A stretch of DNA of 64,000 nt from Pseudopyrenochaeta lycopersici (Eukaryota > Ascomycota > Dothideomycetes > Pleosporales > Pseudopyrenochaetaceae): assembly GCA_003313425.1 (NCBI GenBank), contig NHZP01000008.1:992001-1056000 (forward strand), given 5' to 3'. Made by a program: the position numbers and the translations under genes. Under the pieces are notes generated by a model that was given only the letters and a program-made list of their open reading frames with translations, was not told the DNA's origin and did not search any database. Below, piece after piece: positions 10,458 through 22,423 of the stretch. Position 1 is the first letter of the stretch. Each line of letters opens with the position of its first letter.

Positions 10458-12195
10458 GGTGTTTGTCGAAGCGAGTCTTTCTCTTCGTCGGCTGCTCTTC
10501 AGTAGTTTGGAGGAAGGCGGAAGCTGTCTATAGCGGGGTAGTTCTGTTGTATAATTCTGTGTCAACACACGACTTTCCTCAGGAGAATGCGATAGCTCTC
10601 TTAAATATATGCCCCGCCGAGAGCCCAAGGCTGTCTGAAGACACCATGGGTCTTAGCTCGTAATCGTTCACATGGCACGCTGCTCTCGTACCTGAGCAAA
10701 AGTGGCCTAAAGATGCCTCGGTCGTCTGCTTTGGGATAGCTTCCTCCGTGGGGCACTAGCGCCATGTCCTTGATTACCCCACAAGGCAAATGCTTCGCAG
10801 GATTTACGGACATGCACAAGCTGCAAATGGTGAAGCCATAGCGAGCCGAGGAATGCATGTGCGGTCATGGAGACAGATTGGACAGCAACGAAGAGGCTGT
10901 GCCCCGCCCAATCCGCCAATCCGGCAAGAGGTGCGGTGAAGAGCAATGGAGAAACCCAGAAAAGGAAGGAGCTCCTGATGACGGGGTGGGCGGTTGGCAG
11001 GTGACATCTTCGCATCCTTCATGCTTTCACGCTCTCTGTTTCAGGATCTACTTGATATCATCAATCACCGCCCGCAGCTCAAACCTCTCGGTCCTTTCGT
11101 TCTCCCGTTTTCATACACTCTCTGGCTGTCTTTCCCCCTTCACAACATGTTACAATGCAACAGATGGCATCATGCAGTGTAGACATGCCAGAGTCTCATA
11201 TCTATATTACTCAGAGGAAACACCGGTCTGGTCAAGATATTCCAGATTTCAGCATTAACACACCATGCTCAGTAATATGGGTATCATCACGCATAGAAAG
11301 CTCCAACCTAGTGTTATAACCTCGACGTTTTGCCTGACATTATTCTTTCATTTGGGAAGAAATATACTCTTTCCCATTGACCAATTGTTTCAAAACCAGG
11401 CCCTGTCACAGGTAAAGTGCGACGTGACACAGAACGTGTCGCCAAATAGATCCCAACGTTGGGGGCCAACAAGATTAGGACCACCAACTCCATGAGCAAA
11501 TCAATACTGGTAGCCCTTTCGCATCCTTCCATTATCCGTAAGCTTACTTTGACATTCTTGGGCGCTTGAACACCGGAACTGGAGGAGCTCTCGTTGCATC
11601 GCGACCTTGGGTGCTTTCACTCTCTTTTTCATTTTCTAAGCTGTCTCTCCTGAACGCGCTCAGCGCTGAATCGCATCCTAATGAATACGCTCCTTATGTC
11701 TGCACCACTATAGGGATTTCTGTGCTCTGGTCCACCGCCCTGTCATACACAGTCTCATTAAAAGTCTTTGTCCCTTTTCTGCTCATTCGTTGAGAAAACA
11801 GCACTTTGCAGTCACCTTCGTTCGTTCGGATTCTTCCAGTTGTTACAAACACTGCTATAGTCGGGAAACAACACTAGATGCCCTCAACTCACGAAGCCCA
11901 CCACCAATACTCGGTCCCCCGTGGGACTCGCTCACGCGCGTCCGTTCTGGGTTGAGACATTGCCCTCACGACGGGCGTTTGCTTTGGCAGTGTTTACTCG
12001 TGGACTTGTTTGCACAAGACGGCACTCTCGAATATTTACTCACCTTCACTCCTTCCGCTGTCACCATACTCACGTACAACTACCTGATTATTGTGTCGAC
12101 CTTTCCTTCTGTCCATCAACATTATCGAAAGTCACGCTCGCTCACAATCGGACATTCCTTACACATTACCGCAACTACGCGACACTGTCAGCGCC
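10458..12195. other. 1.7 kb divergent intergenic region
   Basis: It separates the leftward lipocalin-like gene from the rightward GPI-type gene. The right part (about 11880-12190) is rich in CT and CA runs, typical of a fungal leader before an ATG. Open frames here show no domain, and no RNA gene is seen. Confidence 0.4.
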
Positions 12196-12921
12196 ATGAA
12201 AGCCTTTTTCATTCTTCCCGCTCTCGCCATCGCTACGCTCGCCTCAAATTTACACTTCAACAACCATCCCCACAGGAGGCTCCTCGGACGCGCGATCGAC
12301 GTGAAGACAATGGACCCGACTCAACTTTCTGTGCTCTCTGTGCTCAGGACTGCTATCCCCACTGGTCCTAGTGGTGCTTTTCCTACCGGTGACATCGAGC
12401 CAGAATGGTATGCAAAGCTTCCTGCGGATATCAAGAGCCTCCTTCCATCACTGTATCCGCCCAAGGTTGTGGCTGCGGCTGCGGCTACTGCCACTGCTAC
12501 TGATGGAGTAACAGCCGTGTCTGAATCAGTGAGTCAGACAACTGTACCATCTGTTGCTCCGTCGCCTGCCACATCGTCGTCGTTGCCTTCAACTTCTGCT
12601 TCGGCCTCCTCAGTTTCGGCCAACACAAGTGCGGTGAGTGACACATTACCTTCGGCATCTGCATTTGCCTCATCATTTTTGAACTCCCAAATGGCCATTA
12701 CTAAGACGGTGCAGTACGTTTCTTCTACCACGGCTTTCATCAATGCCACTACTGGAGCATTCACTACCAGCTCAACGAACGTAACATTTCCTTCAGCTTT
12801 AACGTCAACTTCGCCTTCTCCATCTGGATTATCTACTGGCACTAAGACTACCATTAAGACGGAGTTGTTGGCAGCTATTGTTTGGACTAGCGTTGGTGTG
12901 AGCTTTTCCCTCTTCGCATAG
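12196..12921 (+). CDS. Secreted Ser/Thr-rich protein, probably GPI-anchored
   Basis: An intronless frame of 241 residues. The N-terminal signal peptide (MKAFFILPALAIATLAS) is followed by a short conserved-looking stretch (residues 30-85, including DPTQLSVLSVLRTAIPTG and EPEWYAKLPADIKSLLPSLYP). After that comes a long Ser/Thr/Ala-rich stalk suited to O-mannosylation, with several N-x-S/T sites. The last 20 residues (LLAAIVWTSVGVSFSLFA) are hydrophobic and end at the stop, as in a GPI-attachment signal. Likely location is the plasma membrane or cell wall. No catalytic domain is visible. A longer frame starting at 12091 reads through the leader and would lose the N-terminal signal peptide, so ATG 12196 is preferred. 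Confidence 0.75.
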   Translation: MKAFFILPALAIATLASNLHFNNHPHRRLLGRAIDVKTMDPTQLSVLSVLRTAIPTGPSGAFPTGDIEPEWYAKLPADIKSLLPSLYPPKVVAAAAATATATDGVTAVSESVSQTTVPSVAPSPATSSSLPSTSASASSVSANTSAVSDTLPSASAFASSFLNSQMAITKTVQYVSSTTAFINATTGAFTTSSTNVTFPSALTSTSPSPSGLSTGTKTTIKTELLAAIVWTSVGVSFSLFA

Positions 12922-13556
12922 GGCAAAGACACTGCCCGCTCCATGCGTTTAAGACGGGTCCCTATTGACTCCTATCTGTTGAGCTACAATAGCCCATCTG
13001 TATTCGTACACTTCGTCGCCTGACCGACGAAGATGTTGCGACGAATCTCGTAGGCGTTTCCTAGACGGAGCCGCATGGACGTTGATGTTGCAGTCGAGGC
13101 TAGGCGATGTTTTGACTTGCAAATGCCATCTGTCTCTCATCATCCCACTGGCGTTTAACGGCGGGAAGCAGGGCGCCACATGTGTAGATGACTTTTTCGA
13201 GATATCCCCAATGCTTTTGAATTGAACTCTTCTTTTTACAGCGGCTTCCTACACCACTTAACATAGGTGGCCATGAGATTTGAAGATCGGGCATTCAATG
13301 AGGCACTGATGATCAGCCCATGGCTTAAGTGATGAGATGCTATAGACGATACGAAGGCACGAGAAGGAGAGTCACGACATAGGGACTGTGAGATTTATAT
13401 TATACTGTTTTGGGAAACAACTAAATATGTTATATTGTGCCCCAGACGTTCGCCCAATAAAGTCACTTCAAGTGCTTCTACATCTTGTACAAAGTACTCA
13501 TTTGTTGCGACTTTTACTACTTTCAGTGTCCAAGTAAGACCCGTTCTTTGACAATC
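12922..13556. other. Convergent 3' region between the GPI-type gene and RFC4
   Basis: Shared 3' flank with an AT-rich patch around 13390-13440 (TTATATTATAC, ATATGTTATATTG) that could hold polyadenylation signals. No gene seen. Confidence 0.4.
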
Positions 13557-14874
13557 TCATCCCTGACACAGCACGCCCGCAACCCTGACGCCCAAATCCA
13601 GCACAGCAAGATGCTCATCTCCGCCATCGACCAGCCGCTTATCTGTCTCGCTAAAAACTCCAGCTAAGCGCACCTTCTTCACATCTTCTACCCTCTCATC
13701 AAACATGATCTGTTCGTACAGCTGTCCGACTGTTTGCGTAGCGCTCCAGCCTTCAGCAATCATGTTCTCCACCACCTTTGCGATTTCGTTGTATCGTATT
13801 GACTTTGAAGCGTTGCGGGGGAAGAGGGAATCAGAGAACGTAGCGAGCGTGGCCGCCGGTATGACGCCAGCGATCTCAGCAATGGACTGCAGGGAGACGG
13901 TGGTTCCGGATATGGAGGTGGCGGGCGCGGAGTCAATATCCATTTCATCCTCGTCGTCCTCGACCACACGCTTTCCTTTCTTTGCCCCACTCCCGCCAGC
14001 TTGTTGCACCGCGCCGACTAATCGTGCTGCAGATTGGAGGAATGTAATGGCTTTTCGTAAATCACCGTCCGATACACGAACAAGCTCCTCTGCTGCCCCA
14101 TCGTCCAACTTCACGCCCTCCAATTGCGCGATATCGCTCACGCGCTTTACAGCATTGCCCTGATCCAAGCTCTTGAAGCGGAATTTGCTACATCTTGATG
14201 CGAGGGGGTCAATAATGCGGGTGACGTAGTTACATACGAGGCAAAAGCGCGTCATCCTGGAGTATGTTTCCATAGTGCGACGAAGCGCAGATTGCGCGTC
14301 TTGCGTCATGCTGTCCGCTTCGTCCAAGACGATGATCTTGAACGGTGGGCACGGGTATTTATCTCTGTATCGCACTTGCTTTCCTGCGTCTGGACTGTCC
14401 TTGTCCTCGACCATAACATTATATGTCGGCGCCACGCTGAGCTGCTGTCTTGCAAAGTCTTTTACTTTCTGTCTAACAATGCTGATACCTCGCTCGTCCG
14501 AAGCGTTTAATTCAAGGACACGGCTCTTCATGAGTTCAGGACCGTAAAGTTGTTTCGCAAGCGCAAGAATAGTTGAGGTCTTTCCAGTGCCAGGCGGACC
14601 GTAGAAGAGCATGTGGGGTAGATTGGAGGACTGTAGAGTGCGGGAGAGAATTTGGATGGTGTTATCTTGCGCTGTGACTTCTGAGAGGGTTTTTGGGCGA
14701 CTGGAGAACTGTGTTAGTAGCTGCGAAAGAGTCCCACGTATGACGGATGGAGCTGTACTATTTCTCGACCCATGGCTGTTGGCGGTCTGGCTGTTGCTTT
14801 GTTGTGGGAGCTTTGGATGAGCTTGCATGCGCAGCTGCTTGCTGCCGTGCTTTGATGTTGAAGAAGTCTGCCAT
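13557..14874 (-). CDS. RFC4: Replication factor C small subunit (human RFC4 / yeast Rfc2 type)
   Basis: There are two exons, 14874-14759 and 14700-13557, with a 58-nt intron (GTACAG donor, CTACTAAC branch point, CTCCAG acceptor), giving 419 residues. The join recreates the conserved PWVEKYRPKTLSEV. The protein starts MADFFNIKARQQAAA. It carries Walker A GPPGTGKTS, Walker B VLDEADSMT, the SRC motif ASRCSKFRF, and the RFC-specific LNASDERGI and SEGDLRKAITFLQSA-like regions. It is one of four small AAA+ subunits of the clamp loader that loads PCNA at primer-template junctions in the nucleus. An acidic/basic insert (GAKKGKRVVEDDEDEMDIDS) in the lid region makes it slightly longer than usual and may be a nuclear localisation element. 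The promoter carries an ACGCGT box. Confidence 0.95.
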
Positions 14875-15272
14875 GATAACCGAAGGTGGTGGTTTCAAGA
14901 TGTTGCGGGGAGGATTGTGAGTTAAAGTGGAACGCGTCTACGCGAAGACGCGAGTTCACGTTCTGCGCATGGGCCCCCAGGCTTTCTCCCATCACGTCAG
15001 CACAGCATTGCATCACAAGTTTGAACAGATTAAAGGTGTTGTTATGGATATCTGGCTTTTCTCGGGTCTATTTAGAGACACAGACACCATCCCATGCCGT
15101 CTGCAAATGACGCCTTTCCATGCATGCAATCGTGCTGCAGGACCATCCTCGCCGCAGTCCGCCCTATGCTCACTCGACCGCTAAGCTCCACACAAATCCC
15201 TCCCATCATCGTTCGAGATCGGACCTACAAGTAGAGGCGGTGCTACAGGGGAATCAGACTAAACAGATTAGT
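14875..15272. other. RFC4 promoter and NPL4 3' flank
   Basis: Apart from the ACGCGT elements near 14932, no feature is visible. Confidence 0.4.
14932..14937. promoter_or_regulatory. ACGCGT (MCB-type) box upstream of RFC4
   Basis: A perfect palindromic ACGCGT lies 58 bp upstream of the RFC4 start, with a near match ACGCGA at 14948-14953. In yeasts this element binds MBF and drives G1/S transcription of replication genes including RFC genes. The spacing and gene identity fit; binding in this organism is inferred. Confidence 0.5.
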
Positions 15273-17335
15273 CTACTTCCCATTCAGCCTAACCCCCTTG
15301 ACCCTCTTAGCCAACTGTACTGAATCGGAGTCTGAACCGTAGGAGGGCTGTCGCTTGAGACGGCGATCTAGCTCGCCAGGAAGATGAGCAGCCCCCTTCA
15401 CGGTTGATTGGGGCAGAGACGAAGATTGATAGGAACGTTTCGGGGGGCGCTCACCACTTTCTTTGAGGATGGTCAGAAGCGTTGCCCAGCCTCCAGTATG
15501 TTGGAGAGCGGAGCCTTCTGAAAGGTCGTGCGTTGAAGCGACTTTGAATAGTAGAGACTCTTCGTCCTAAAAGATAGAATTAGTACTGGGCTCGGACGAA
15601 GCTCAACCAACGTACCTTGGACAGGATGCCTAAACTGTGGATGAAGCACAATAGATGGAAATTTGAGATGGCGTTGAGGCCACTCGTAGTGTTAAGTGCA
15701 AGACCATTTGCCCTCGCATTGAGCGTCTTGCCCAAAGCGGAGATGTCTGCCATCTCGCCCATGATCTCGCGGTTCTCGATCGGGAACTTGCTGCCCGTAA
15801 AGAGAGGATTCGGCTGAGTGGGGAAGCCGTGCGTAAGCGTGAGTAAGAGGTACTCTACCGGGAAGTCAGGTTTTGCGATCTCCTGTACGTTGGCACCGTG
15901 CTCGTTGATCCTGCGGTAAAAGACCTCGGGGATATACCGCGCCCTATTAAGGACATCGTTGTCATCCTCAGACTGAACAAGCATAACAGAAGGCTCAGCC
16001 GAAGGTTCGATGATATCTGCTCGTACCATTTCCACGGCATCATTCGATGCTTGATAGGATGAGATGCCGATTTGTCCCTGGTCATCGCCACTGATCACGC
16101 ATGTGACGAAGTTTGAGCCAAATCTGCCGGTCTCGCTCCACTTGCTTGGTCGGGGGTATTTGGCCTGGTACCGCGCTGCGAAGATGATCTCGAGAGAGGA
16201 TAGGTAGTATGAGTCGAAGTGTCGCTTGCAGACAACAGATCCGTCTCCTTTGTCTGCGTCAAGCAGATCTGTAAAGATGACACCGACCCTTTGGAGCCCG
16301 CACTGGGCAGCAATTTCATCAATGTCTTTCTCGTTGTCCCAGTCACCAAGTGAGATACCGTCGACTTCATTCACCTGCGGCGGCTCGTAGATGGTCTCTA
16401 CCACAGCCTTGGTTCCCAAAGGTACCTCACTATACTCCTCGTACCGGCCGTAGAGGAAGCCTAATCGCTGAGTGCCCGTGTTTCTCCAAAAGTTGATCAG
16501 ATCGTCCACAACTTGTATTGAAGCGAACTCGACGTGATCTACCATGCGGTACTCTTGTGGTTTCAATGAAATAGCGCTGGGTTGGCACTTTGTGCAAATG
16601 CCTTCGGGAAACGGCTTGTGTCCAGAGGGGCAGTCTGGGCGTACTCGATAATATGGTTCAGTGAGCGGGGGCATGTACGAGCTTCCGAGCTCCGGCCTGT
16701 TCTTCGCGGAGTTGACTTTTCTCAGGTAGGAGTGGAACGACAGGTGCTTAATCTTCTTCTCGGCCAGATAGTCGGCAGAGTAGGGCTCCAACGGCATGCA
16801 GTAGTCGCACATACCCTTGGCTCCATGCGTGCACATGCGCACGTCGCGTTTCCGGGGGATTTTCCCATCGAGTTTATCTAGCCTGTCGTCGAGTGGCGAC
16901 TGCTTGACTACCTCCCATGGCTTCTTTATAAAATGTGCGGGGCCGCCGAGGGGTACAGATGGCACTTCGGCGGCATCGACGGGCTTGCCATTCAGCCGCG
17001 AGCCGCTCGCTGGAGCTGCAGCATGGCCATTTGATATCGTAGACTGCTCCTCGAAGGAGAGAAAGAGCTGTGCGCCGTTTCTATCAAGCTGTTAGCTCCG
17101 AAAGGAAGTTGTGGCAAGCTACGCACGAAAGTCGGACTTGCTCGAAGGACACGCCTTTCAGATCAGCAAGCCTTCTGGCATCCCCGCCCTGTGGACGATT
17201 GCTGACGCTGATGCTCTGGATGTCGACGTTTTTGGGCAGCTTCTCTGCGACCTGGGGGAGAATCTCCGAGAATGTTGTCGTGGGCTCGACATTGAGCCGG
17301 AACTGGCCCTCTTTGCTAACGAACCTCAGTATCAT
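15273..17335 (-). CDS. NPL4: Npl4, ubiquitin-binding cofactor of Cdc48
   Basis: There are three exons: 17335-17127, 17080-15616 and 15566-15273. The introns are 46 and 49 nt, and the product is 655 residues. Residues 1-80 form the ubiquitin-like UBX-type domain ([16 protein letters not shown]). Next come the zinc elements with [12 protein letters not shown] and [16 protein letters not shown], and then the inactive MPN domain ([27 protein letters not shown]) typical of Npl4. The last exon supplies the C-terminal domain ([22 protein letters not shown]) and a basic tail. With Ufd1 it recruits polyubiquitinated clients to Cdc48 for ER-associated degradation, and in fungi also affects membrane-bound transcription factors and nuclear import. 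It diverges from SEC66, another ER gene, across a 438-bp shared promoter. Confidence 0.95.
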
Positions 17336-17773
17336 GACGCAAATACTATCGCATTCGGGGTCGTGTAGGTGTAGAGGCTATGAGGAAAGGGACGCAGAAG
17401 GCCGACACTATGTAGACCGGCCAGACGAAGCTAAGAACAGGCAGTTATGGGGTAGAAGGGTGGTGAATGATTACCTAGACACGCTAGGGAAGGCGTCGAA
17501 GGCGGCAGAAGCCATGACGCGTGAGCTGGGGTACTCGTTAGCGCGAAGCCGCAGCTTTGCCGAACAGGCCAGATATTGGCGTCGACAAACGACCCTACGA
17601 TATCAGCGCGCGCATTCACTTTCTCTTATTTGCGTCTTCACCTGCCAGCTGGGCTTCGCCATTTCTTTCCTCTCATGATACCACTGCCGCTCATTTAGCC
17701 CTCCTCCACGCCCACCCAGGAAAAAAAAAAGAAGTCCCACCACCTTTCCCTCACCCCCGACCACTTATTCACC
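17336..17773. other. Divergent NPL4/SEC66 promoter
   Basis: Shared upstream region with an ACGCGT at 17517-17522 and a run of ten A (17721-17730) followed by a CT/CA-rich leader before the SEC66 ATG. No gene seen. Confidence 0.45.
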
Positions 17774-18492
17774 ATGTGGCCCTTCGATGCAGTCGACTGG
17801 TTCATGCTCAGCATTCCCATCGCCTATCTTGTAATCCTAATCGGCTCCCTGGCTGTCTTTTCCAACCTCTACCGCAAGCGCAAAGCTGCAACTGCTGCAT
17901 CTCTCGAGCCCTGGTTCCCACCCCACCTACAGCGCAATGTCTACCTTTCGCTACTACACATGGAGAACCCAAAGGTCCCAGACAGCATCTTGAAGGCCGC
18001 ACTATTAAGACGCGCGACCGAGGACATCCATCGCATTGTTCAAATTCGAAACGCAAAGCAGGCGCTGCAGGTATTGCTGCAGAGGGGCAGTGTGGGTGAT
18101 GATCTATGGCAGCGATTCCAAAGGGCAGAAAAGGAGATTGAGGAGGAGCTCAGGGATGTTGTGCAGGAGGTCAGTCTATTGTTTTACCCACCCGCATGTG
18201 AGAGTCACCTAACAATACCCAGGCCAACGCATTCGCTCCTAACTGGGGCCAGACCATCTTCCAGTCTGCATCCGAGATGGCGCAAAACACACACATCCGG
18301 GAACGACTGGGAGAAATCATGTCCAAGGCTCCTGAAGAGAAGGAGTGGTGGGAGAAGCGCAAAGCAACCATTCAATCCGACTTCATGAAGGAGCTGGACG
18401 ACGAGGAGAGAGTCAAGAGCAACGAAGACGATGCTGTGTTAGTAGAGGCCGGCGGCCCTGCAGGCAGTGTAGGAAAGAAAGGCGGGAAATAG
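17774..18492 (+). CDS. SEC66: Sec66/Sec71-type ER translocation subunit
   Basis: There are two exons, 17774-18169 and 18223-18492, with a 53-nt intron (GTCAGT...CCCAG), giving 221 residues. The join reads VVQEANAFAPNWGQTIFQSASEMAQN. The protein has a short lumenal N-terminus and one transmembrane segment (residues about 11-31, MLSIPIAYLVILIGSLAVF), followed by NLYRKRK and a helical cytosolic domain with HLQRNVYLSLLH, ALLRRATEDIHRI and GDDLWQRFQRAEKE. This pattern defines Sec66, the Sec63-complex partner of Sec61 in post-translational import into the ER. It ends in a charged Glu/Asp/Lys tail. Read without the splice, the first exon runs into a frame without similarity. Confidence 0.92.
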
Positions 18493-18934
18493 TCGAGCCC
18501 ATGCCTTCGAGAGACAGGTCAGAGAGATGTGGGAGCAAGAGTAAGGTCGCTTGATGCACAAGGTTGGAAGTGGCATCTCCAGCGAGGATTTGAGAGCATT
18601 TCTACACGGCTCCACTCATTGCATTACTGGTGTCACGGTGTTGAGGAGTTTAGGTCGCGCTTGGCGGATTGCAATACGCATGGGACCGCATTCAACTTTC
18701 ACGAGTGGTATAGGATTACCGACATGTTCATATGCTTTAATTGCAATGCTATCAAACGCCTTGAACCCATAATGACCCAGACTTAGTCGACGTGATAGTA
18801 CAAGACCCCACGCTCTGACTTCCTAAATGGAAGAATTGTCGTACAACAGATATACAAGCTCAACCTTCTTCATTTCCGTCTACAGCGCCTTCCTTGTAGA
18901 TCCTACCTCAGCATCCCAATCCCATGCTCCAGCT
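18493..18934. other. Convergent 3' region
   Basis: Shared 3' flank of SEC66 and the Vps3844-type gene. No feature recognised. Confidence 0.4.
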
Positions 18935-20182
18935 TCACTTCCTGACCGGGCCACTGACACCAGCACCAATTACACTCGGCAGCTCCTCACTGCCCATCGA
19001 GTACAGCATGCCAATACCGGAAGAGAGTAGGAAGGCAAGAACAACCCCGGTTCCGACAAACAGCCAGAATTGAATAGAGATATCCTTCTTCTGGCAAGCT
19101 GGTCCGCCCCAGTAGGTGACTTTTCTCTTGGACTCCATCCCCTTGTCCTCGTCGACATGCTCAACTGTAGGCGAGCAGGCACAGCCGTAGCAATCCACCG
19201 ACTCCCGGTTGCTGCCAGATCCGCGGCCCTTGTGCAAGAGCTTGCACTCTCCATGGCTGGAGCAGTTGTGTGTCTGCTTCTGGCAGCCGGACAACGTGTC
19301 GAAGCAGCTAGGCAGAATGCCCCGCACTGGTCCCTGGTCCTTCGCGAAAGTAATGACGGGAAAGTCCTCGAGATCGGATACCTTGGGGTTTGGAGACGAG
19401 GAAGGCACAGGGTTCGAAGAAAGTAGCGCTTCGGGGTTCTCACGGCGGCTGTCTTTTGAAGGAAGTCCATAGGTTCCCCAGGGGTGGACGGCACGTTTGG
19501 AGTGGGGCTTTGAAGCCGGCATCATAACAATAGTTGTAGAAAACCCGTCCTTTTCGGCCTTCTTGTTGACTCTGCTTAGCACTTCGGCCATGTATTCGCT
19601 GCCAAACTTGTCCATCTTGCTGGCACGGAAAATGCTAAGATATTCGTTGTAAATGTCCACTTTTTTGTTTGGAGGCAGCACGGCCTCGATCTCGAAGCTT
19701 GATGAGTATGTATGCTTCTGGGGATCTGGATAGGCTGGTAATGACTCTGCCTGCAGAATGAAGTCCTGAATCAGGCGCTCGTTATCGGACGCTGAAGGTG
19801 GATTCGCGATGACAAAGTCTCGTGTCCGGTCCGAGCCATCGTTGACGATGACTGGCGCTCTTCATCAGCCTACGATCTCTCGGTGCATATTCACTATGGT
19901 CAGCCTACCTGTTGCCTCATCCTGCTCCGCATCCTCGATCCACATGAGCAAATGTGCCTTGGACCGATCTGCATCTTCACCCCCAAGCAGTTTCTTCTGA
20001 CTCCCTCCAAACGCATTGATGTGTCGAATCGTCTCGGCATCTGCGTGCGCGATTGCGTGGTATCGCGATAGGCCCAGCCGCTGGGCGAGGATCAATCGAG
20101 CTGTTTCCGGACTGACGGACGGCCGCACTGCGAGAGCGGAGCAGTAGAGCGAAGACGCGACAAAGCTCCAGGACAGCTTCAT
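18935..20182 (-). CDS. Vps3844-type secretory/vacuolar membrane protein
   Basis: There are two exons, 20182-19909 and 19857-18935, with a 51-nt intron (GTAGGC...AAGAG), giving 398 residues. It has a signal peptide (MKLSWSFVASSLYCSALA) and a lumenal region with SxxTARLILAQRLGLSRYH. A cysteine-rich EGF-like segment follows, roughly residues 275-345 (SCFDTLSGC, HNCSSHGEC, CYGCACS, YWGGPACQKKD). It ends in one transmembrane helix (FWLFVGTGVVLAFLLSSGIGML) and a short tail ending PVRK. The C-terminal Cys-rich block plus helix is the fungal DUF3844/Vps3844 C-terminal domain, linked in databases to vacuolar sorting; a direct role is not well established. It shares a 321-bp promoter with the mitochondrial-type gene on the other strand. 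Confidence 0.85.
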
Positions 20183-20503
20183 CGTGGCGGGTGGTGATGG
20201 GAGACGTGTTTCGAGCTACGGCGATGGATGATGCTCAACGTCAGTGAAGGGGAGCTGCGACCACCGTGACGGGATTTGCCGCAGTTACGCCGCCGCAACG
20301 CCTCCGCCATTGCCCGCTTGCGATTCACATGCGATGGATAAACCCATTCGGTCTTATAGCGATACATACTAAAAGTGCACTGGCAGCATCCATTTATTGT
20401 TTGAAACCAGACTTTGCTCACCTTAATTTCCCCTCACAACGCCTTCATGTCTCTCTACATCGCCCGAACACTCTCATAACCCGCTTCTCCCCGCGCCGGC
20501 CCC
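20183..20503. other. Divergent promoter region
   Basis: Between the Vps3844-type gene and the gene starting at 20504. Nothing distinctive beyond moderately CT-rich sequence. Confidence 0.35.
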
Positions 20504-21836
20504 ATGTCCAAGACACAGGTGCTGCGGAGGAACTTCTCTCTCTTCAACAGAGTTCCATACTCGCGCATAGTACGGTCGGCCGCACGTGATGGCCATGAAT
20601 CACTCATCATACAACGAGTCCACATAAGGAGGCCTTTCTTCAGCAAATCGTAGGTTTGCGCCTCATTTGTAATGACCATCAAGTTATTCACCTATGCATT
20701 AGACGTCTGGTCGGCGCAGTTGCCATCGCAGGGGCATCGTACGGTCTCACGCGATATATCGGCTTAGAAACCGAAGTTGAAGAAATTGGGCAACAGGGCG
20801 AGAAGTCAACGGGCTCGAATGGCCAACCTTACGACGAAGATGAGCGCGAGGAAGATGACGAGGAAGAATACGATGACGCTCTACTGTTCCTGCCCACAGG
20901 TTTCTCGCGCCCAAAACCACAGACATTCTACAGGGGCTCAGATCCAGAATGGCAGGAGTTCAAGAAGATTGCCACTGATCGAGCGAGAGTCGAGAAGATA
21001 CGTGGTATGTGAACTGAATTGAAGCAACCTTGCTCTTTGCTGATGATCAAACAGGAGAACTGGTTGCTTTGATCCGAAATTCCTTTGCAAACAATCCTCA
21101 TTATGTTGCCCGAGTCGGCCAGGTTGATCCCAGCAAAGGCAAATTATGGCTCGAATTCAAGTTCCCGGACGGCCCACCAGTCGAATACGAGCGACCCGGT
21201 ATCGAATTGACAGAAGATCTGGTATGGCGGAAAGCAACACGCCCAGTCGAAGGAGCCCATCATCATCGCTTAAGCAGAGCGCTTTACCCTACCGAGGTTG
21301 CCGGCGCACTATATCGGGATACAAAACGGAAGGCAGACATGTCTTGGAAAGATTTTAGGGTCTATATGGGATGGGAGGAGAAGTCTGAACCAGAAACGGT
21401 TCAACAGCTGGTTCGGCGAATCGGTGTTCAACCTCCATCCACCTCCAGGCCTACGGCCTCCACGAATAATTCGACCCCCAGCAGCCCTTCCACTGCTCCA
21501 GCAAATGATTCCCGACGAACGGCATCGTCCCATCCGACAGCACCTGTGGATGGTCCCGCGAAGGACTTGGGACTTATCCTCCCAGATCCTAAAAAGTTCA
21601 CCATGGATCTATCCCAGTTCCGCCAGGACTTCCGCAAGGCATTTAAACCACACACCATGCAGACTCCGCGCGGCTCCTTCCTAGTCATGGGTCTAGTCGA
21701 AATATACAGCGATCGTGGACGGGTGACTGTGGACGTCACCGCAGCATATGACCCCAAGCAGGAAAAATATGTCGATTTCGTGATAGCCGTACGGAACTCC
21801 GTTGCTCACCACCAAGCTCCAAAAGGAGGGCCATAG
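20504..21836 (+). CDS. Mitochondrial-type membrane protein, fungal, function unknown
   Basis: There are three exons: 20504-20649, 20703-21004 and 21055-21836. The introns are 53 and 50 nt, and the product is 409 residues. The N-terminus is rich in Arg/Ser without acids (MSKTQVLRRNFSLFNRVPYSR), as in a mitochondrial presequence. It is followed at about residues 49-69 by one hydrophobic helix (RLVGAVAIAGASYGLTRYI). A very acidic linker (DEDEREEDDEEEYDD) precedes a folded domain with HYVARVGQVDPSKGKLWLEF, EGAHHHRLSRALYPTEVAGALYR and SWKDFRVYMGWEE. The last 230 residues contain a Ser/Thr/Pro spacer and a second beta-rich part (RGSFLVMGLVEIYSDRGRVTVDVTAAYD). This suggests an inner-membrane protein; I do not recognise the family. 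Both splices restore continuous frames. Confidence 0.7.
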
Positions 21837-22423
21837 AGTTGGCCCTCGTGGTTCTATGCATCACCGGCGTAAAGGGATTTGAGCGTACTATATTTGGCGG
21901 GCGTTCATGGGTTTTGAATGGCATATGCATTTTGCTTTCGGACGGCATTACACGAGTCGCAAACAGTCGCGGAGCTGTATTGGGCATTCGTTATTGAGAA
22001 TATATTCGACATGTGGCATCAACCGCCTTGATCATGCTTCAATCGATGAGGCAATGACTTCACAGTTTGTGCAAGTTTCTATTCCACTTTGAATACTTCC
22101 GGGAACCACTGTATTTATACCCCTCACATGTCACTCTTATGGAGGACCTTTTTCTCCCTATCAAGTCGCTTGTTCGAAAATGCGCAGGTGAAGAAAGTGA
22201 TGATCATAATGATGACAACAATGATGATGAGAGTATTAATATATGCAATAGAAAATTCCAGCTGCTCGAAAAATGCTATGCCGAGCCGCTGGACGCTGAA
22301 CGCTAATCATGAAACGATGCAACCATTATGCACTTCCCTTCTTCCCTCTTATGTATAACCAATCATTATTTCATTACTTCCACGAAGAACTCAAAGCGCC
22401 CCTCAACGCTCGCTCATAGTTCT
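21837..22423. other. Convergent 3' region
   Basis: Shared 3' flank with an ATG/ATA-rich low-complexity stretch (AATGATGACAACAATGATGATGAG near 22208-22231). No gene called. Confidence 0.35.

Noticed and set aside
17517..17522. ACGCGT between NPL4 and SEC66 (and at 38565) as MCB sites
   Set aside because: The neighbouring genes are not S-phase genes, and single hexamers occur by chance at this frequency.
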